The notes beneath the pieces are model-generated. The model did no database searches. It was not told the origin of the DNA and saw only the letters and a list, made by a program, of their open reading frames with translations. Of a DNA stretch of 64,000 nt, positions 48,241 through 59,853 are shown piece by piece. Position 1 is the first letter of the stretch. Each line of letters starts with the position of its first letter. The DNA is taken from contig CM018048.1 in NCBI GenBank assembly GCA_008638375.1, positions 4,463,440-4,527,439 on the forward strand, written 5' to 3'. Source of the DNA: Nyssa sinensis. Taxonomy: Eukaryota; Streptophyta; Magnoliopsida; Cornales; Nyssaceae. The position numbers and the translations under genes were made by a program.

Positions 48241-49115
48241 TTCAACAAGTTCTGGTTCAATCAAAACTGAACCAGTGGGTTTTCTATTCAAAACCCTAAA
48301 CCGGTTCAGGGTTGTGGTGAACCAACCGGTCTGACCGGTTCAACAGGTCATGCTGACGTCAGCCCTAAAATAATAAAAAAAAAACCATCGTTTTTCCGGT
48401 CATCTTCCCCGGTAGAGTCGCCGGCGCCGGTCGCCGAAAAACCGTGAAACCCACGGTTTTTCATGTTTTTCACGTCCGTTTTCTCCCTTTTTCCACCAAA
48501 ATAATTCTAGGATCATAGGGAATAAATTAAACTAGTTTTTGGCCCCAAAATCCACTGTTTTCCGACACCCACATAGATTTTTCCGGCGACTAATAATCTC
48601 CTATTTTCTCTCTCATTTCTCACTCATTTTCATTCATTCTTTTTGCGTTAGGTTCCATTTTTCATATGCAATAAAACCCAAGGATTAAATCTAAACAATA
48701 AGCTACAAAACAAGTTGGATATTTGAGAGATTTTTCTAGAGAGAGAAAGCTTACGGTTATGGGTTCTCAACCTTGTGATGGTGCTTCTCCCCTCTTGCTT
48801 TGCCTTTATTCTCCCCTTTGGCCTCCTTAGCTTCCCTCTTTCTGCTTCCTTTTCAAAAACCAGAGCATACACACATCACTCCCTTTCTTTCCTTTCACTT
48901 TCTCTCTCTATACTTTTCTCTCTCTCTCTCTCTAAAAATCCCACGATGGTTCTGTCCCTCTCTCAGCCCTCACCACACACATATACACTGACTACACCAT
49001 ACACTTCTAACCACCCCTCTTACACACTCCATGCCCCTCCCATACTTGTTTGAGTGTGTTACACTCAAACTCACACACACACACAACCGGGTACACACAC
49101 AGTGCACTGTGCACT

Positions 49116-49340
49116 GTTATATATATATATATATATATATATTCTCCAAATCAGCTTTTTAATATGTATAAAATATATATATATATATATACATGCACAT
49201 GTAGCATACACACATAATTATACACATACAATACACACATTACATTCAAATAATAATAATAATAATAATAATAATAACTTTAATAATAAAATAAATAACC
49301 ACGAAAATTTTATATATAAAAAAAAAAAAAAAAAAATTTC
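49116..49340. repeat. Microsatellite cluster
   Basis: (TA)n at about 49117-49142 and 49168-49190, (AAT)n at about 49250-49276, and an A-run at 49319-49336, with CACA-rich stretches before. Confidence 0.9.
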
Positions 49341-50680
49341 GGGTTATTACAGTGTCCGAGTCGACTCAACCTGGTTTTAAAACCGAGTTGACTCATTGTC
49401 ACCTTCTTCGTTCGACCCCCACTGTTGCCCTAATTTTCGAAGCTTAAAAGCTTCAATTTCGTGCAATTTCACTCGCTGTTTTCTCACTGTTTTCACCCTA
49501 ATACATTTCTGGAGCATTGTGTAAGGGTTTGACATTCATTTAGAGAATCAAACTGATCTTATTAGCTTGTTTGAAGGTTTGATAATCAAACCTGTAAATG
49601 GGTCGTAAATGCTCATTTTTGAGCCAAATCCGATAGGGTTTGTTTTTTTGGGATCCCCTGATCATAAGGTTTCATTTTTCATTCATATTTTTGGTTTTAA
49701 ACGTAGGTTTCTAAGGTTGGTTTTCTAAACCCAGACCTGCAAGTCGAGTTTCCGTGGCCTTCTCTTAGGGTTTTTGGTCGCAGTTATATATTTTTGTGAC
49801 TCTGGGAGGGTCTAGTTGAAGTCTTGATAAGTCAAATCTAGTTTGGTAGAAGTTGGTTCAGACCTGCTTGAGCAAGGTCCATCCATGGCTACCGTTGTAC
49901 GGCTTAGGTGTTTTAGGTTATTTAAGAGTCTATTTTTCATGCCTTGTTCATGTTTATTTACTTTAAACATTATATATACAAAAATCAGAAGTTAAAACAG
50001 TTCATGCATAGGAAAATTTTTAGAGAGAGAAGATGTTAAGTTTTTGATGTTTTACCTCTAACAGTGACTCCCTCTTCTTCCTCCTTCTTCCTCCGAGACC
50101 TCATTTTTCTCTTCAAAACTCTCTTTCTCTCTTTCTCTCTTTCTCGTGTGTTTCTATGAAGTGCGTATATGATTGTGTATATAAGTGTATAAGAGTTTAA
50201 TGGCCATCACTTCACTCCCTTACTCTATCAAATCAGCCTTACTTACCTTCTGATTTTGGGCCATCCCTTCTCCTATTCCTCTTCACCTAATAGTATATAA
50301 AAAATACATATGTGGTACATAGCTACCTTACCTCTCTCAAATCCATGTCTCCTCTTATATATTTATATGTATATATATATGTATATAATATTTAATATAC
50401 ATATTACACAACACACACACACACGGCTAATCTATATATATATATTTAATTAATTTCTTATGTTTAATTAATTAATAAATTAGTTATTCAATTAATTATA
50501 TTTTATAAATTAATCATCATATTTTATATTAATTATAACTAATACTTAATTTCACATATTAATAAATTAATTACATTAAATTAATTTATCATATTCTTAA
50601 GGAGATAATATTTACACTCATTTTTTCATAACCTCATAAAACGTGCCTCATTACCCGCATTCTCGAGTCGGGGTATTACA

Positions 50681-51120
50681 CCAAGGACTCAAAGTCCACA
50701 AGTGGCTATTTATTTACACTTAGTAGTGGAGCAGTGTTTTCGAAATCTTTTAAGCAAACGTGTATTGCTAGATCCACGATGGAATATGAGTTTATTGCAC
50801 TAGATAAAGCTGGGGAAGAAGCATAGTGGTTTCGTCACTTCTTAGAAGATATTCCAATGTGGCCAAAACCTGTGCCCGCTATCTGCATTCATTGCGATAG
50901 TCAATCAGCGATTGGTAGGGCATAGAGTCATATATATAACGGTAAGTCTCGACATATTCGTCGAAGACATAATATCGTGAAACAACTTCTCTCTAATGAT
51001 ATTATGACCATTGAATACACAAGATTAAAAGATAACATTGCGGATCCGTTAACTAAAGGTTTGACCAGAGAGCAAGTAAGTAAATCATCGAGGAGAATGG
51101 GTTTAAAGCCTATACACTAA
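50681..51120 (+). pseudogene. copia pol, remainder of RNase H
   Basis: It resumes the copia frame exactly at the target duplication: '[15 protein letters not shown]', '[20 protein letters not shown]', 'AICIHCDSQSAIGRA', 'GKSRHIRRRHNIVKQLL' and 'DNIADPLTKGL', ending at TAA 51118-51120. In-frame TAG codons lie at 50824-50826 and 50923-50925. Confidence 0.92.
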
Positions 51121-51707
51121 AGAGTTGCCATAATGGCAACCCAACCTAGCTGACTGGAGATCCAAGATCTAGGTTCAAAGGGACAACCGAATTGTGTGTG
51201 ACTCATTGAAGATCACTATGAAGATCAAATCTCCTACTCATTCCTATGATCAGAATAATGATGTCTGTAATGTTGAACAGGGTAAGCTAAGCTTTTAATG
51301 ATTCTTGTATCTTGTTGAAGACAAGTGAGGTATAACAGAATACTCTTAATAAGAAATCACCTATGTGAGTGTGAACTGGGCCAGTTCTATGAGAATGACA
51401 AAAGCTAACTTCTCTAGGAGCACTTATGAAACCAGGAATTGTTCAGGGTCAAAATGAACACAATCGTGAGAACCAACTGTGTTAGGAAAGATTCTGTGTG
51501 AATGTTGTTGTCTTGGTTTATACAAACGATTGAACAGTTCAAGACATTATGTTCACTGATCAATCAGTAACCCAGATAACATTTCACAAGGGAAGGCTCA
51601 AGGCCATAAGCTACCTTCCTCTATACAAGAAATTTTCAAATGAACTCTCTCTTAGTATTTGCATGTCATTTGCATTACTTTCGGTCAATTTCATTCATGT
51701 GGGAGAT

Positions 51708-52827
51708 TGTTGGAAAAATGGGTTTGAGCATATTAAATTAACTATCTTTTAGCTAAAATTAAAGTGGGTCCACATGGGAATATGTTCTCTTCCATAAGAA
51801 GATGAAGATTATATATTAGGCTGCTCAAAGCCATTAAGGAGTGAATGAGAAATTGCCTCCAAACATCACCACTTAGAAATGGTAACAAAAGCTCAAAGCT
51901 TGTGCAAAAAGCTGGTGTCCCACATAGGTTGGGTACAAGGCTTTTAAAGAGTATATATACACCTACCTTGGAGTGGGGTTTGGGCCCCAAGGGGCACCCC
52001 AATTTTGTGGAAAAGGAAGGACCTAGAACATGCTTGGTTCACCACACACGCGTGCACCGCCGACCCTCCCCACACAGAACCAAGCTGGGCTCGGGTTAGG
52101 GTTCGGGGTTCTGGGCCAGGGCTTGGGCTTGGGCTTGTTGTGTATATATCTTTTTAGAGAAAATTTATTTAAAATTTTCTAAACCTGAAACGTAGTCGTT
52201 TTGAACATACGTTTAAGATTACCGTTGGGATTCTGAAACGTTGTTGTTTTGCGACATGCGTATGGTTACTGTTGGGAGTTCAAAACGTTGTCGTTTTGGA
52301 AGTGTTGTTTGACTAAATGGGCGTCTTTTTCGCAAACGTGATTGTGTCTGTTTGCCATGAACAGACACGACCTAAGCTTCATGCCTGTGTACCAAACAGT
52401 CATGAGCGAGTCTATAAATTGGACACGATCACAAGCATTCTGCATTCAATCGAATACATTCATTTTGCATATCATATTCATTTTGAGAGAGAGTTCTACA
52501 TAGTTCTGGTTCGACAGAACACATAGGAAGTGCTTGCCTTTGTGTTGAAGATCATTTAATCCTGGGAGACATATTGCCAAGAACTCGAAGCACCACTACG
52601 AGGGCAATAAATTGTCTTAAGAAAATTGTGTCCAACACAAGACTTGATCAGTTTCTGATTTCTGCAATTCTGTATTCTATAAATAGCTTTTGTTTTAATT
52701 ACATTTATTTTTATTCTGTTGATTTAATCAAGAGTAACAATTTTTGTTCTGATTATTTCTGTAATTAGTTTATGTTCTTCAATTTAATTTTTGTTTCTAA
52801 TTGAAATACTGATCTATATTTCTAACA
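51708..52827 (+). repeat. 3' LTR of the copia element
   Basis: 1,120 bp, TGTTGGAAAAATGGG to TTTCTAACA. TATAAAT lies at 52413-52419. Preceded by a purine tract. Same order of landmarks as the 5' LTR. Confidence 0.9.
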
Positions 52828-53057
52828 CTTACTTCATATCTTATTGCACATACGCTCCGTGTTGACAGTTCGACGGTCTACTGTATGAAGGCCGCTACAC
52901 TTAAGTAGGGTTATTTATATAAGGGTTATAGGATCGTCAATCTCATAGTATGTAACATTCTTCATCAAATGAAAGAGTCCTACATGTGAATGGATTGGGC
53001 GGGACTATGAGTGAATTAGCACTGTAAAATGGTATCCATTGAGCAGCGTATATATTA

Positions 53058-53175
53058 GTGATAAGGTTGCCGAATGGCAAGGAAGTAGTACGTCTGGTAC
53101 TAGTGGTAGAAGAGTCGTGATAAGGTTGCCGAATGGCAAGGAAGTAGTGCGTCTGGTACTAGTGGTAGAAGAGTC
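53058..53175 (+). repeat. Exact-period 59-bp tandem duplication
   Basis: Units 53058-53116 and 53117-53175 differ by one base. The sequence can be read as 'VIRLPNGKEVVRLVLVVEES', but no family is recognised and the 59-bp period breaks the frame. Confidence 0.9.
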
Positions 53176-55071
53176 GGTGGCTTCTAAAATGTAGGAAGGA
53201 GCATCGATCTCTCTATTACCATGTTCTTTTTAAATTGTAGTGAAGTCATTTATGTCGATGGTATTATAATAAATAATTTTTTTTGCTTAAATAATAATTT
53301 TCAAAGAAAATTCTTCTAAATTTTACATCATAAGAATTGTGATTCCATATTATTGAGAGTACATCAAATTATGTAATTAATGTAATATATTATTATAATT
53401 TCATATTATTTATAATTTAAAATTTTGGATAATATATATACACATTTTAAATACAATGCTTGTTTGGATGAGAGGTAAAAAAAAAAGTGCGATGTGAAAA
53501 AAATATAGTTTGAGTTAAGTTGTGAGATAAAAAAATAGAAATTTTAAAAATGAAAATTTTGAAAAAGTCTTATCACTGACATTTTTTTTAAATATGCATT
53601 TAGACTTAAAAATATATAAATAAACATTTTAAAAATATTTAAATAAATATTTAAATATATAAAAAAATTAATTTTAATTCGAAAACATCCATTGTAAAAA
53701 CATCAGTCTATCATCTAGACAAGCCTAGAATCTACTATTAATCCTTTAGATATTCCCTCATGATGCCCATTATCCTTTTCTCTTCTAGTTTTGACTTGTT
53801 TTATTTTCTGTGATATTTATCTTTCTACTGTTTTTTTTCCCTGTCCTTTTTTCTCAACAACTGGATGCCGCAAGTTACCCTCTGATTATTTTAATCCCCT
53901 AGTAACCTTGAGATGAAGTTTTCGTAATGAGTCTATCCATACAATTAAAAATAAGAGTGATTTAAGCAGTAAAGAAGATGGGAATAAATTTAAATAATTT
54001 TTACTTCGATGATTGACAGTTAAAATTTAAAAATAAATTTGATTATTACAAAAAAAAAAATTATTTTGATGCATATATGTTAGATCAAGATACTGATTTA
54101 TAATAATAATAATAATAAGGAAAAGAAAAAAAGTGTGTTAAAAGATAAAGCATGCTTCTTTTGTAACTATTAATGTCAACACAACCACTCATTATCTATT
54201 ACTTCTGTTGCTAAAATACTAATTGAAAATTGAAAATATGCAAATTTAAATATTTATATAACATGAACTCATTGGATACTTTTTCTTTTCATTCATCATT
54301 TTCTTGGCATTAGATAAACTATATAAATTCCTTTCCACCTATACATCAATGTAAATAAATTTCCATTGGACAATTAAAAATGTTATTTTAGTCATTGTTG
54401 TCATCGTCGTCATCATATATATATATATATTTAAAGAAACGATGAGATAATATAATCAATCAAACTCAACAATTATATTTTATTAATCAATCAACTTAAC
54501 TCAATTACAAACACACAATGTAACAGTAGCAAGAGTCTCTCAAATATGAGGTCCTAAACAGTACAAATCAACCTAATTCATGACTGAAAAAAAATAATGT
54601 TCATATTCTCTTAATATTGGTGAAAACTTCAAAGACTCTGTTCATTTCTTAAACTTGAGCACTTTAAAAGTATTCTTTTTACTTTTTATTCATATTGAAA
54701 GTATCATGATCAGAGGCGGATTAAGGGACAGAAGTCCGCCGAAAAAATTGAATATTGTATTTTTTACTCTAATCTTGTTAATTTTTTTTAACAAAATAGA
54801 ATTTGGCCTTCAAAATTTTTTATATTCATATCAATCCTCTTAAATTTTAACTGATATTTGACCCTCTCAAAAATTTAAATATTATATTTTTTATCACTAA
54901 TTTTAATAGAATATTTTAACAAAGTAAGACTTGACCTCCCTAATTATTATTTTATTTGAACTTTCAAAAATTTTATACATACAATTTGATCTCTCCTAAC
55001 TAAAATATTTGAATCCACCACTAACCATGATAAATTTGAGAGGTTTTTGAACAAATTATAAAATCTTGTTA
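53176..55071. other. AT-rich intergenic DNA
   Basis: Low-complexity A/T sequence with (AAT)n near 54102-54117 and (TA)n near 54415-54432. No coding region or RNA gene is seen. Confidence 0.6.
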
Positions 55072-55499
55072 GAGCATTTCTAGCAATGCTAGCTATTTGG
55101 CTAAAAAAAACCTACATTTCTATTTTAGTTAGTTACTTTTTGAGAAATAATTTCCAATAATACTCTCTATTTTAGTTAATCACGTGTTTGAATTTATTTT
55201 TAAAATTTAAAATATTCTAACAATCAAATCTCAATGATCATGTTTCAAAATAGTTAAATTACAATGATCATTTTAAAAAGTCATATTTTTTTGAATAAAA
55301 ATACAATAAAATAAGATTAAAAATAATCATAAATATAATTAATACAATCCTAAAATTATTGAAAACACAATAATTTAAAAAAATATTTTAAAACATTAAA
55401 ATATATATATTTTAATTATTAATATAATAAGAAATAATTAATCATATTCACTATTCATTTGTAATTAGGGTAATAGTAAGATAGCTTTGGGAGATGCTC
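55072..55499. mobile_element. PIF/Harbinger (Tourist-like) MITE, 428 bp
   Basis: TTA target duplications at 55069-55071 and 55500-55502. Ends GAGCATTTCT and, reverse-complemented, GAGCATCTCC, the common plant Tourist-type terminus. Core is AT-rich and non-coding. It lies about 280 bp upstream of the DC1 start codon. Confidence 0.8.
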
Positions 55500-55782
55500 T
55501 TACTATACTTTTAACACACAGTTAGGATTATTTTTTATGAAATTCATTTAACATTATGCTTAGTCATTGTAGTGCAGAAAAATCAAAGGCAATGGAAGAT
55601 TCACTTTATATTTAACTTAGAATTTAATGTCTTACTAAAAAAAATAAAAGAAAAAGAAAAAAGAGAGAGAAAGAAAAAGAAGTCGTTATTATTACAGCTT
55701 TTGATAGTCTTCCTCGTCAACCTTCTTTTCCTTCCTGTTTGACAAACCCAATTCCCCAAGGCTACACTGCTTATCAATCTCC

Positions 55783-57514
55783 ATGGAGATGGAAACGATG
55801 ATACATGTTAGCCACGAGCATGCTTTGGTTCTTCGTGAAAAAGAGAAGACCCATGAAACTGTTTGTGATGTTTGTTGGAGACTTATAGTGGGTTCGGCCT
55901 ACGAATGCGAGCAAAGGAAATGCGATTTCTCTATCCACAGATCATGCGCTCAATTTCCACGAGAAATTGGACACCCATTTCACCCTCAACACCCTCTCAT
56001 CTTCCTCGTTTTACCACCTGATGATGCAGAAAAGTTTGATTGCAGTGCTTGTGGGGAGACTGGTAGTCGCTTCATCTACCACTGTTCCGACTGTCAATTT
56101 AACCTCGACGTTGTTTGCGCTGCGTTGAAGCCCACAGAAGATCACCAAGACCAGAGTAATCAACTTCAACTTCAACTTCAACTTCTCAGCCATCCACATC
56201 CTTTGATTATCTGTGATCATAATGAAAAGTATTCTCCTGTTTTGTGTTCTGCTTGTGTATTTCCCATAAAGGATTTGAATTTGATCTATGTTTGCCTTGA
56301 ATGCAAGCGTTTGCTGCACGAAACATGCACTAACTTTCCAGAAGAGATCAAACACCCATTTCACCCACAACACCCTCTCGCCCTCCTCACTCGGCCACCC
56401 TATGAATCAGGAACATTTGGCTGCGATGCATGTAGGAGGGGGTCATCAGGCTTTACCTACAATTGTTCCCAATGTCAATTTGATCTGGACATTCATTGTG
56501 CATCATTGATGCCCATCACCGAAGATGAAGACCACCAGACTCAACGTCTGAGACACCCCCATCCATTGTTTCTCTGTAGCAAGAAAACCAATTTTCCTTA
56601 TCGTTGCAATGCATGCGACCTACCCTTTGAGGATTTTATCTATGTTTGCCTGCCATGCGCGAACCTGCTGCACAAATCATGCTGTGAATTGCCCAAAAAA
56701 ATCGAACACCCCTTTCACCGGCTGCACCCTCTCACCCTCTGCAAGACTTCAAAAAGGATTTCATGCCGCGCATGTAGAAAACTCACCAAAGGCTTCGCCT
56801 ATGGTTGTCGGAGTTGTAGTTTTCTAGTCCACACCAGATGTTCTTGGCCAATTCCCCCCTCCATAAAATCTGAATGTCACAACCACCGTCTTGCTCTCTT
56901 AAACATTGAAGCCGAAAGGTTACTCTGCAACTCTTGTAAAAAGCACTGCAATACTCCTTTCTTCAGTTGTGTGGAGTGCAATTTTAATCTCCATCTCCAT
57001 TGCTATCCAAAATTACCGCCTACCATAAAACATAAATCTCACTTACATCCCCTCACCTTCACCAATTCTCGGATCAAAGGTCATCCAGATCATGAAGACG
57101 ACCACGAGGAGGAGGAGGAGGAGGAAGAGGTGGAGTTTTACTGCAGCCTTTGTGGGTTAAAAAGAGACCTGTCTGATCCTAGTTATTATTGTGCAGAATG
57201 CCACTATATTGCTCATGTTCACTGTGTGGTCTCTGAGGTAATCCTCCCACTCGCATTTTACATATGATGATTGAAAAATATGGCACCTAAATCAATTCTC
57301 ATTTGATTTTTTTTTTAATCAACTATATAACTTTGCTTTGGTTGGTTAATTGTTTTCTTCATTTATGGTTGCTTGTCAGGTTGTATATTTACTGGAGGAA
57401 GAGTGGTATTTGGCTTGCAAGCTTGGTGACACAAAGTTGGACACACCAGCCAATGTGATAAAAGAGAACGCTGATGAAACTGTTAGAGATGGTTCGAAGC
57501 TCTTCCCTCGTTGA
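55783..57514 (+). CDS. DC1 (C1-like zinc finger) domain protein
   Basis: Exon 1 is 55783-57237 (485 codons) and exon 2 is 57380-57514; the intron is 57238-57379 with GT-AG ends and phase 0. The start is the ATG in CCATGG; a second in-frame ATG is two codons on. Eight DC1-type His/Cys units alternate in the order H-X2-H...C-X2-C...C-X2-C...H-X2-C, for example 'HPFHPQHPLIFL' with 'FDCSACGETGSRFIYHCSDC'. An acidic run of about nine Glu lies before the last unit. DC1 proteins bind zinc and probably ligands or lipids; roles in defence and stress are known for some members, but the function here is not known. Exon 2 starts a tail 'VVYLLEEEWYLACKLGD', then hits TGA at 57512-57514 because of one extra base near 57500 relative to the paralogue at 63.6 kb; the lost coiled-coil frame stays open to 57701. 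Confidence 0.92.
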
Positions 57515-57701
57515 AGAGATAGAAAAGCATCTTACGGAGGTAGAGACTGAGATGGAAGAGCTTCGTACAGAGATAGAGGTCGAAGAAGCAAAACTAGAGG
57601 CTCTGAAAACAGAGGTAGAAGCACAAGAAGCAAAAGTAACTGTGCTGAAAACAAAGTTAAAGGCAGTTGAGGTGAAGTATGAACAATCGACAGCAAAATA
57701 G
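57474..57701 (+). pseudogene. Out-of-frame coiled-coil tail of the DC1 gene
   Basis: A +1-shifted open frame encodes a Glu/Lys-rich coiled coil ('EVEEAKLEALKTEVEAQEAK'-like heptads). It is clearly homologous to the in-frame tail of the convergent paralogue (63571-63894). Either the frame break is real and the tail lost, or there is a single-base sequence error near 57500. Confidence 0.8.
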
Positions 57702-57720
57702 TCATGCATTCAAACACTAG

Positions 57721-57721
<1 letters not shown>

Positions 57722-57762
<41 letters not shown>
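57722..57762. repeat. (TA)n microsatellite
   Basis: About 20 TA units just after the DC1 tail. Confidence 0.95.
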
Positions 57763-57768
<6 letters not shown>

Positions 57769-57934
57769 GGTTTTATAGCAAGCAATGATGCATACAAAGA
57801 GGTGTTTTGTATGGTGTTACAGCAAACAGTTGTGCACATATATAATTAAAGTGTTATACATAGTGATGGTATTAAATGAAAAGATGCATTTTTAGTTATT
57901 TATTCATAGAGCTACCATGAATGGCTTTTCTTCT

Positions 57935-58370
57935 GCAAAAAATTTGAGGCCCAATTCTAAATTAATTCGATCCTTAAAACCCAGATATTAAAGATTGGAG
58001 TCTCAACTTTAAATTAGCTTGACAAGAGAGGGAGAGGGAGAGAAAGCCGTTATATATAGACCAGAACCCAGGTGTTGAGGGGGAGAAGGCCCTTATATAT
58101 AGACCAGAGGAACTATAGATGGGCGATGTGGGACAATCCAACACGCCCCTAGACCACATTGCCCGCAGAGGAAAGGCAAGTGAGCGGCCCCGTGCAGTTA
58201 GTCCAAAGTTAGAGTTCTAGCATGACTCTAATACCATGTTGAAAATTGGAGACCCAATTCTAAATTAGCTCAATTCTTAAAACTCAGGTGTTAAGGAGAA
58301 GGAGAGAAGGCTCTTATATATAGACCAGAAGAGTTAAAGACGGGCGATGTAGAAAAATCCAACATCTTCG
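57935..58370. repeat. Two diverged copies of a dispersed plant repeat
   Basis: Copies at about 57935-58196 and 58233-58370 share 'ttatatatagaccag', 'cccaattctaaattag' and 'gggcgatgt'. The first also has an inner duplication of 'ttatatatagaccagaa/gagg'. The 'gatgtgggacaatccaacacgcccct' phrase is typical of a common dispersed plant element whose class I cannot fix. Confidence 0.6.
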
Positions 58371-59020
58371 ATTTGATATCATTTTAATTGGCTTGACATC
58401 AACATCAGTTTGATCAAACATAGTTTTCCTTAGTTTTCGATCTTTATATGTTGAAGAAGAAAAAAAGTTTATGATAAGATAATACTGAAATATTCTACGG
58501 CCATAGATGCCAAAATTTGAGAGGTGACATGTTTCATGTATTATTATTTTGCTACTATACTCTTTTCTTACATTTTTCAAACAAATATATATATATATAT
58601 AGGATCACTTTGATTTTTTTTTCTTTTTCTTTGATTACCACGTTACATTCTCTCTCTCTTCTTCTCTCAGTAGTTGTTTGAGACTACTCCATTGTTTTTT
58701 TTTTTTTTTCATGACTTTCATATAGATACTAATTGTTTCCCTCTCTAGCTTTCCTTACTTTTCTCAACTTTTTTTTCTAAAACAATCATTATCTTTTAAT
58801 AACCTGGGAGGTGATCTTAAGTTAGCACAAAAAATAAAAAAACATGAGAGGTCTTTGGTTTGATTTTCACGAACTCCTACAAAGAGGAGAATTTTTTTGT
58901 TTATTAGTACGTTGTCGTTTTAATTAATCTTGTTTGTTGGTAATGTTGTTGGGACAACCATGTTAGTTTTCTATCACAGAGAGAGATTATAGATATTGAA
59001 GGTCAATCAAATCAAGCTAA

Positions 59021-59294
59021 TGTTAGAAAATATAATAATAAAGTTATACTTTCTCTAACAGCCTTAAGTTTTTAGATGAGTTAGTAATTTAAGGCCAAAG
59101 GTCTTGAGTTCATGAGTTGGTGATTTAAGGTCAAAGGTCCTGAATTTAAATCTTATTGTCACCCTGAAAAATATAAATTAACACATAGTAGGTTCAAATT
59201 GATCACACGTGAAGGGAGTGTGTAAAAAAATATAATAATAAAATTACACCTTTTCTAACAGCTTAAATTTTTAAGATGAATTAGTAATTTAACA
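59021..59294 (+). mobile_element. TRIM/SMART-like miniature LTR element (274 bp)
   Basis: Terminal direct repeats of about 73 bp: 59021-59092 starts TGTTAGAAAATATAATAATA, and 59221-59294 starts TGTAAAAAAATATAATAATA and ends TTTAACA. The first 40 bp of each lie exactly 200 bp apart. The inner part holds 'ggccaaaggtc', a possible relic of the usual TGGTATCAGAGCC PBS region, and a local duplication. No coding capacity. The target duplication is not clear. Confidence 0.55.
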
Positions 59295-59853
59295 ACTCAT
59301 ATAATTTAAAAAAAAACCAAGTCCATACAAAGAGGATCAATTTTTTGCAGTCCAGTTTGATGGAACTCTTGTGCTTTGCGAAATTAATGGTCCTGATCCT
59401 CCCAAGGCTACTACTTTTGCTTTGCCACTTTATCCCGAAGAAATCAACGGTTGGGATTGTATCTATTTGGTGTAATCAGCTGGAGAAGGAGAGTTGTCGA
59501 TGGTATCGCAACTTTTTAAGTTAGTGGAAGATTGTGAGTTTTATTACTAAGACAATGTGTTTTGAGGTTCACGAGTTCGGTTTTAATACTAGAGAGTGGA
59601 TGGGATTTTTTGACTTGGGAGATCGAACATTGTTCCCCAGCAATAATTATTCAATGTCTGTTACATCATCATATGTCAATTGCAAAAATAATAGCATCTA
59701 CTTTGCTGAAGATAATTGGTTATTGGCATAAATGTGAATTAGGAGGGGAACAACATGATATGGGTATATTCAATTCGCAGACATTGACTTTGGAATTCCA
59801 TTATTTAGGTGAGGAAACAGTCCTTTTCCGCCAACTACTTTACTTTACATTAT

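Larger units (their letters stand above)
46426..49351. mobile_element. Inner related LTR-type element (solo LTR or LARD)
   Basis: Perfect 5-bp target duplications GTGTC at 46421-46425 and 49352-49356. It starts TATCACGCCCCGAATTCC and ends TTTCGGGTTATTACA. It shares the terminal pattern and internal sequence ('accattgagtccggaacgtc' at 45572 and 47596) with the outer element, so a family member has inserted into another. No coding sequence. Confidence 0.82.
40100..50680. mobile_element. Nested insertion in copia RNase H: long LTR-type element (solo LTR or LARD)
   Basis: Flanked by perfect 5-bp target duplications CCAAG (40095-40099 and 50681-50685). Removing the insert and one copy restores the copia motif '...[11 protein letters not shown]'. 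It starts TGTCACGACCCGAAACC and ends GAGTCGGGGTATTACA, so the ends are TG/CA with a longer imperfect inversion (TGTAATACCCCGACTC on the other strand). No gag or pol is seen. Subtracting the two inner insertions leaves about 4.1 kb. The likeliest reading is a solo LTR of a long-LTR gypsy family or a LARD. Confidence 0.8.
34831..52827 (+). mobile_element. Ty1/copia retrotransposon, interrupted by a 10.6-kb nested insertion
   Basis: The LTRs are 34831-35931 and 51708-52827, both starting TGTTGGAAAAAT and ending TTTCTAACA. The internal region carries gag (UBN2-like and CCHC), protease, integrase, RT and RNase H in the copia order, with many frame breaks. A purine tract 'tgggagat' lies at 51700-51707. 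No clean tRNA-Met PBS follows the 5' LTR. The flanks CCTAT and CTTAC are at best a mutated target duplication. Without the nested insertion the element is about 7.4 kb. Confidence 0.92.

Noticed and set aside
49054..49380. 108-codon open frame
   Set aside because: Made of CACA, TATA and AAT microsatellites at the end of the inner element.
34821..52832. A clear copia target duplication
   Set aside because: CCTAT and CTTAC differ at two positions; the LTR ends are firm but the TSD is not.
56011..56827. Several frames of 72-120 codons overlapping the DC1 gene
   Set aside because: Shadow frames of a strongly supported coding exon.
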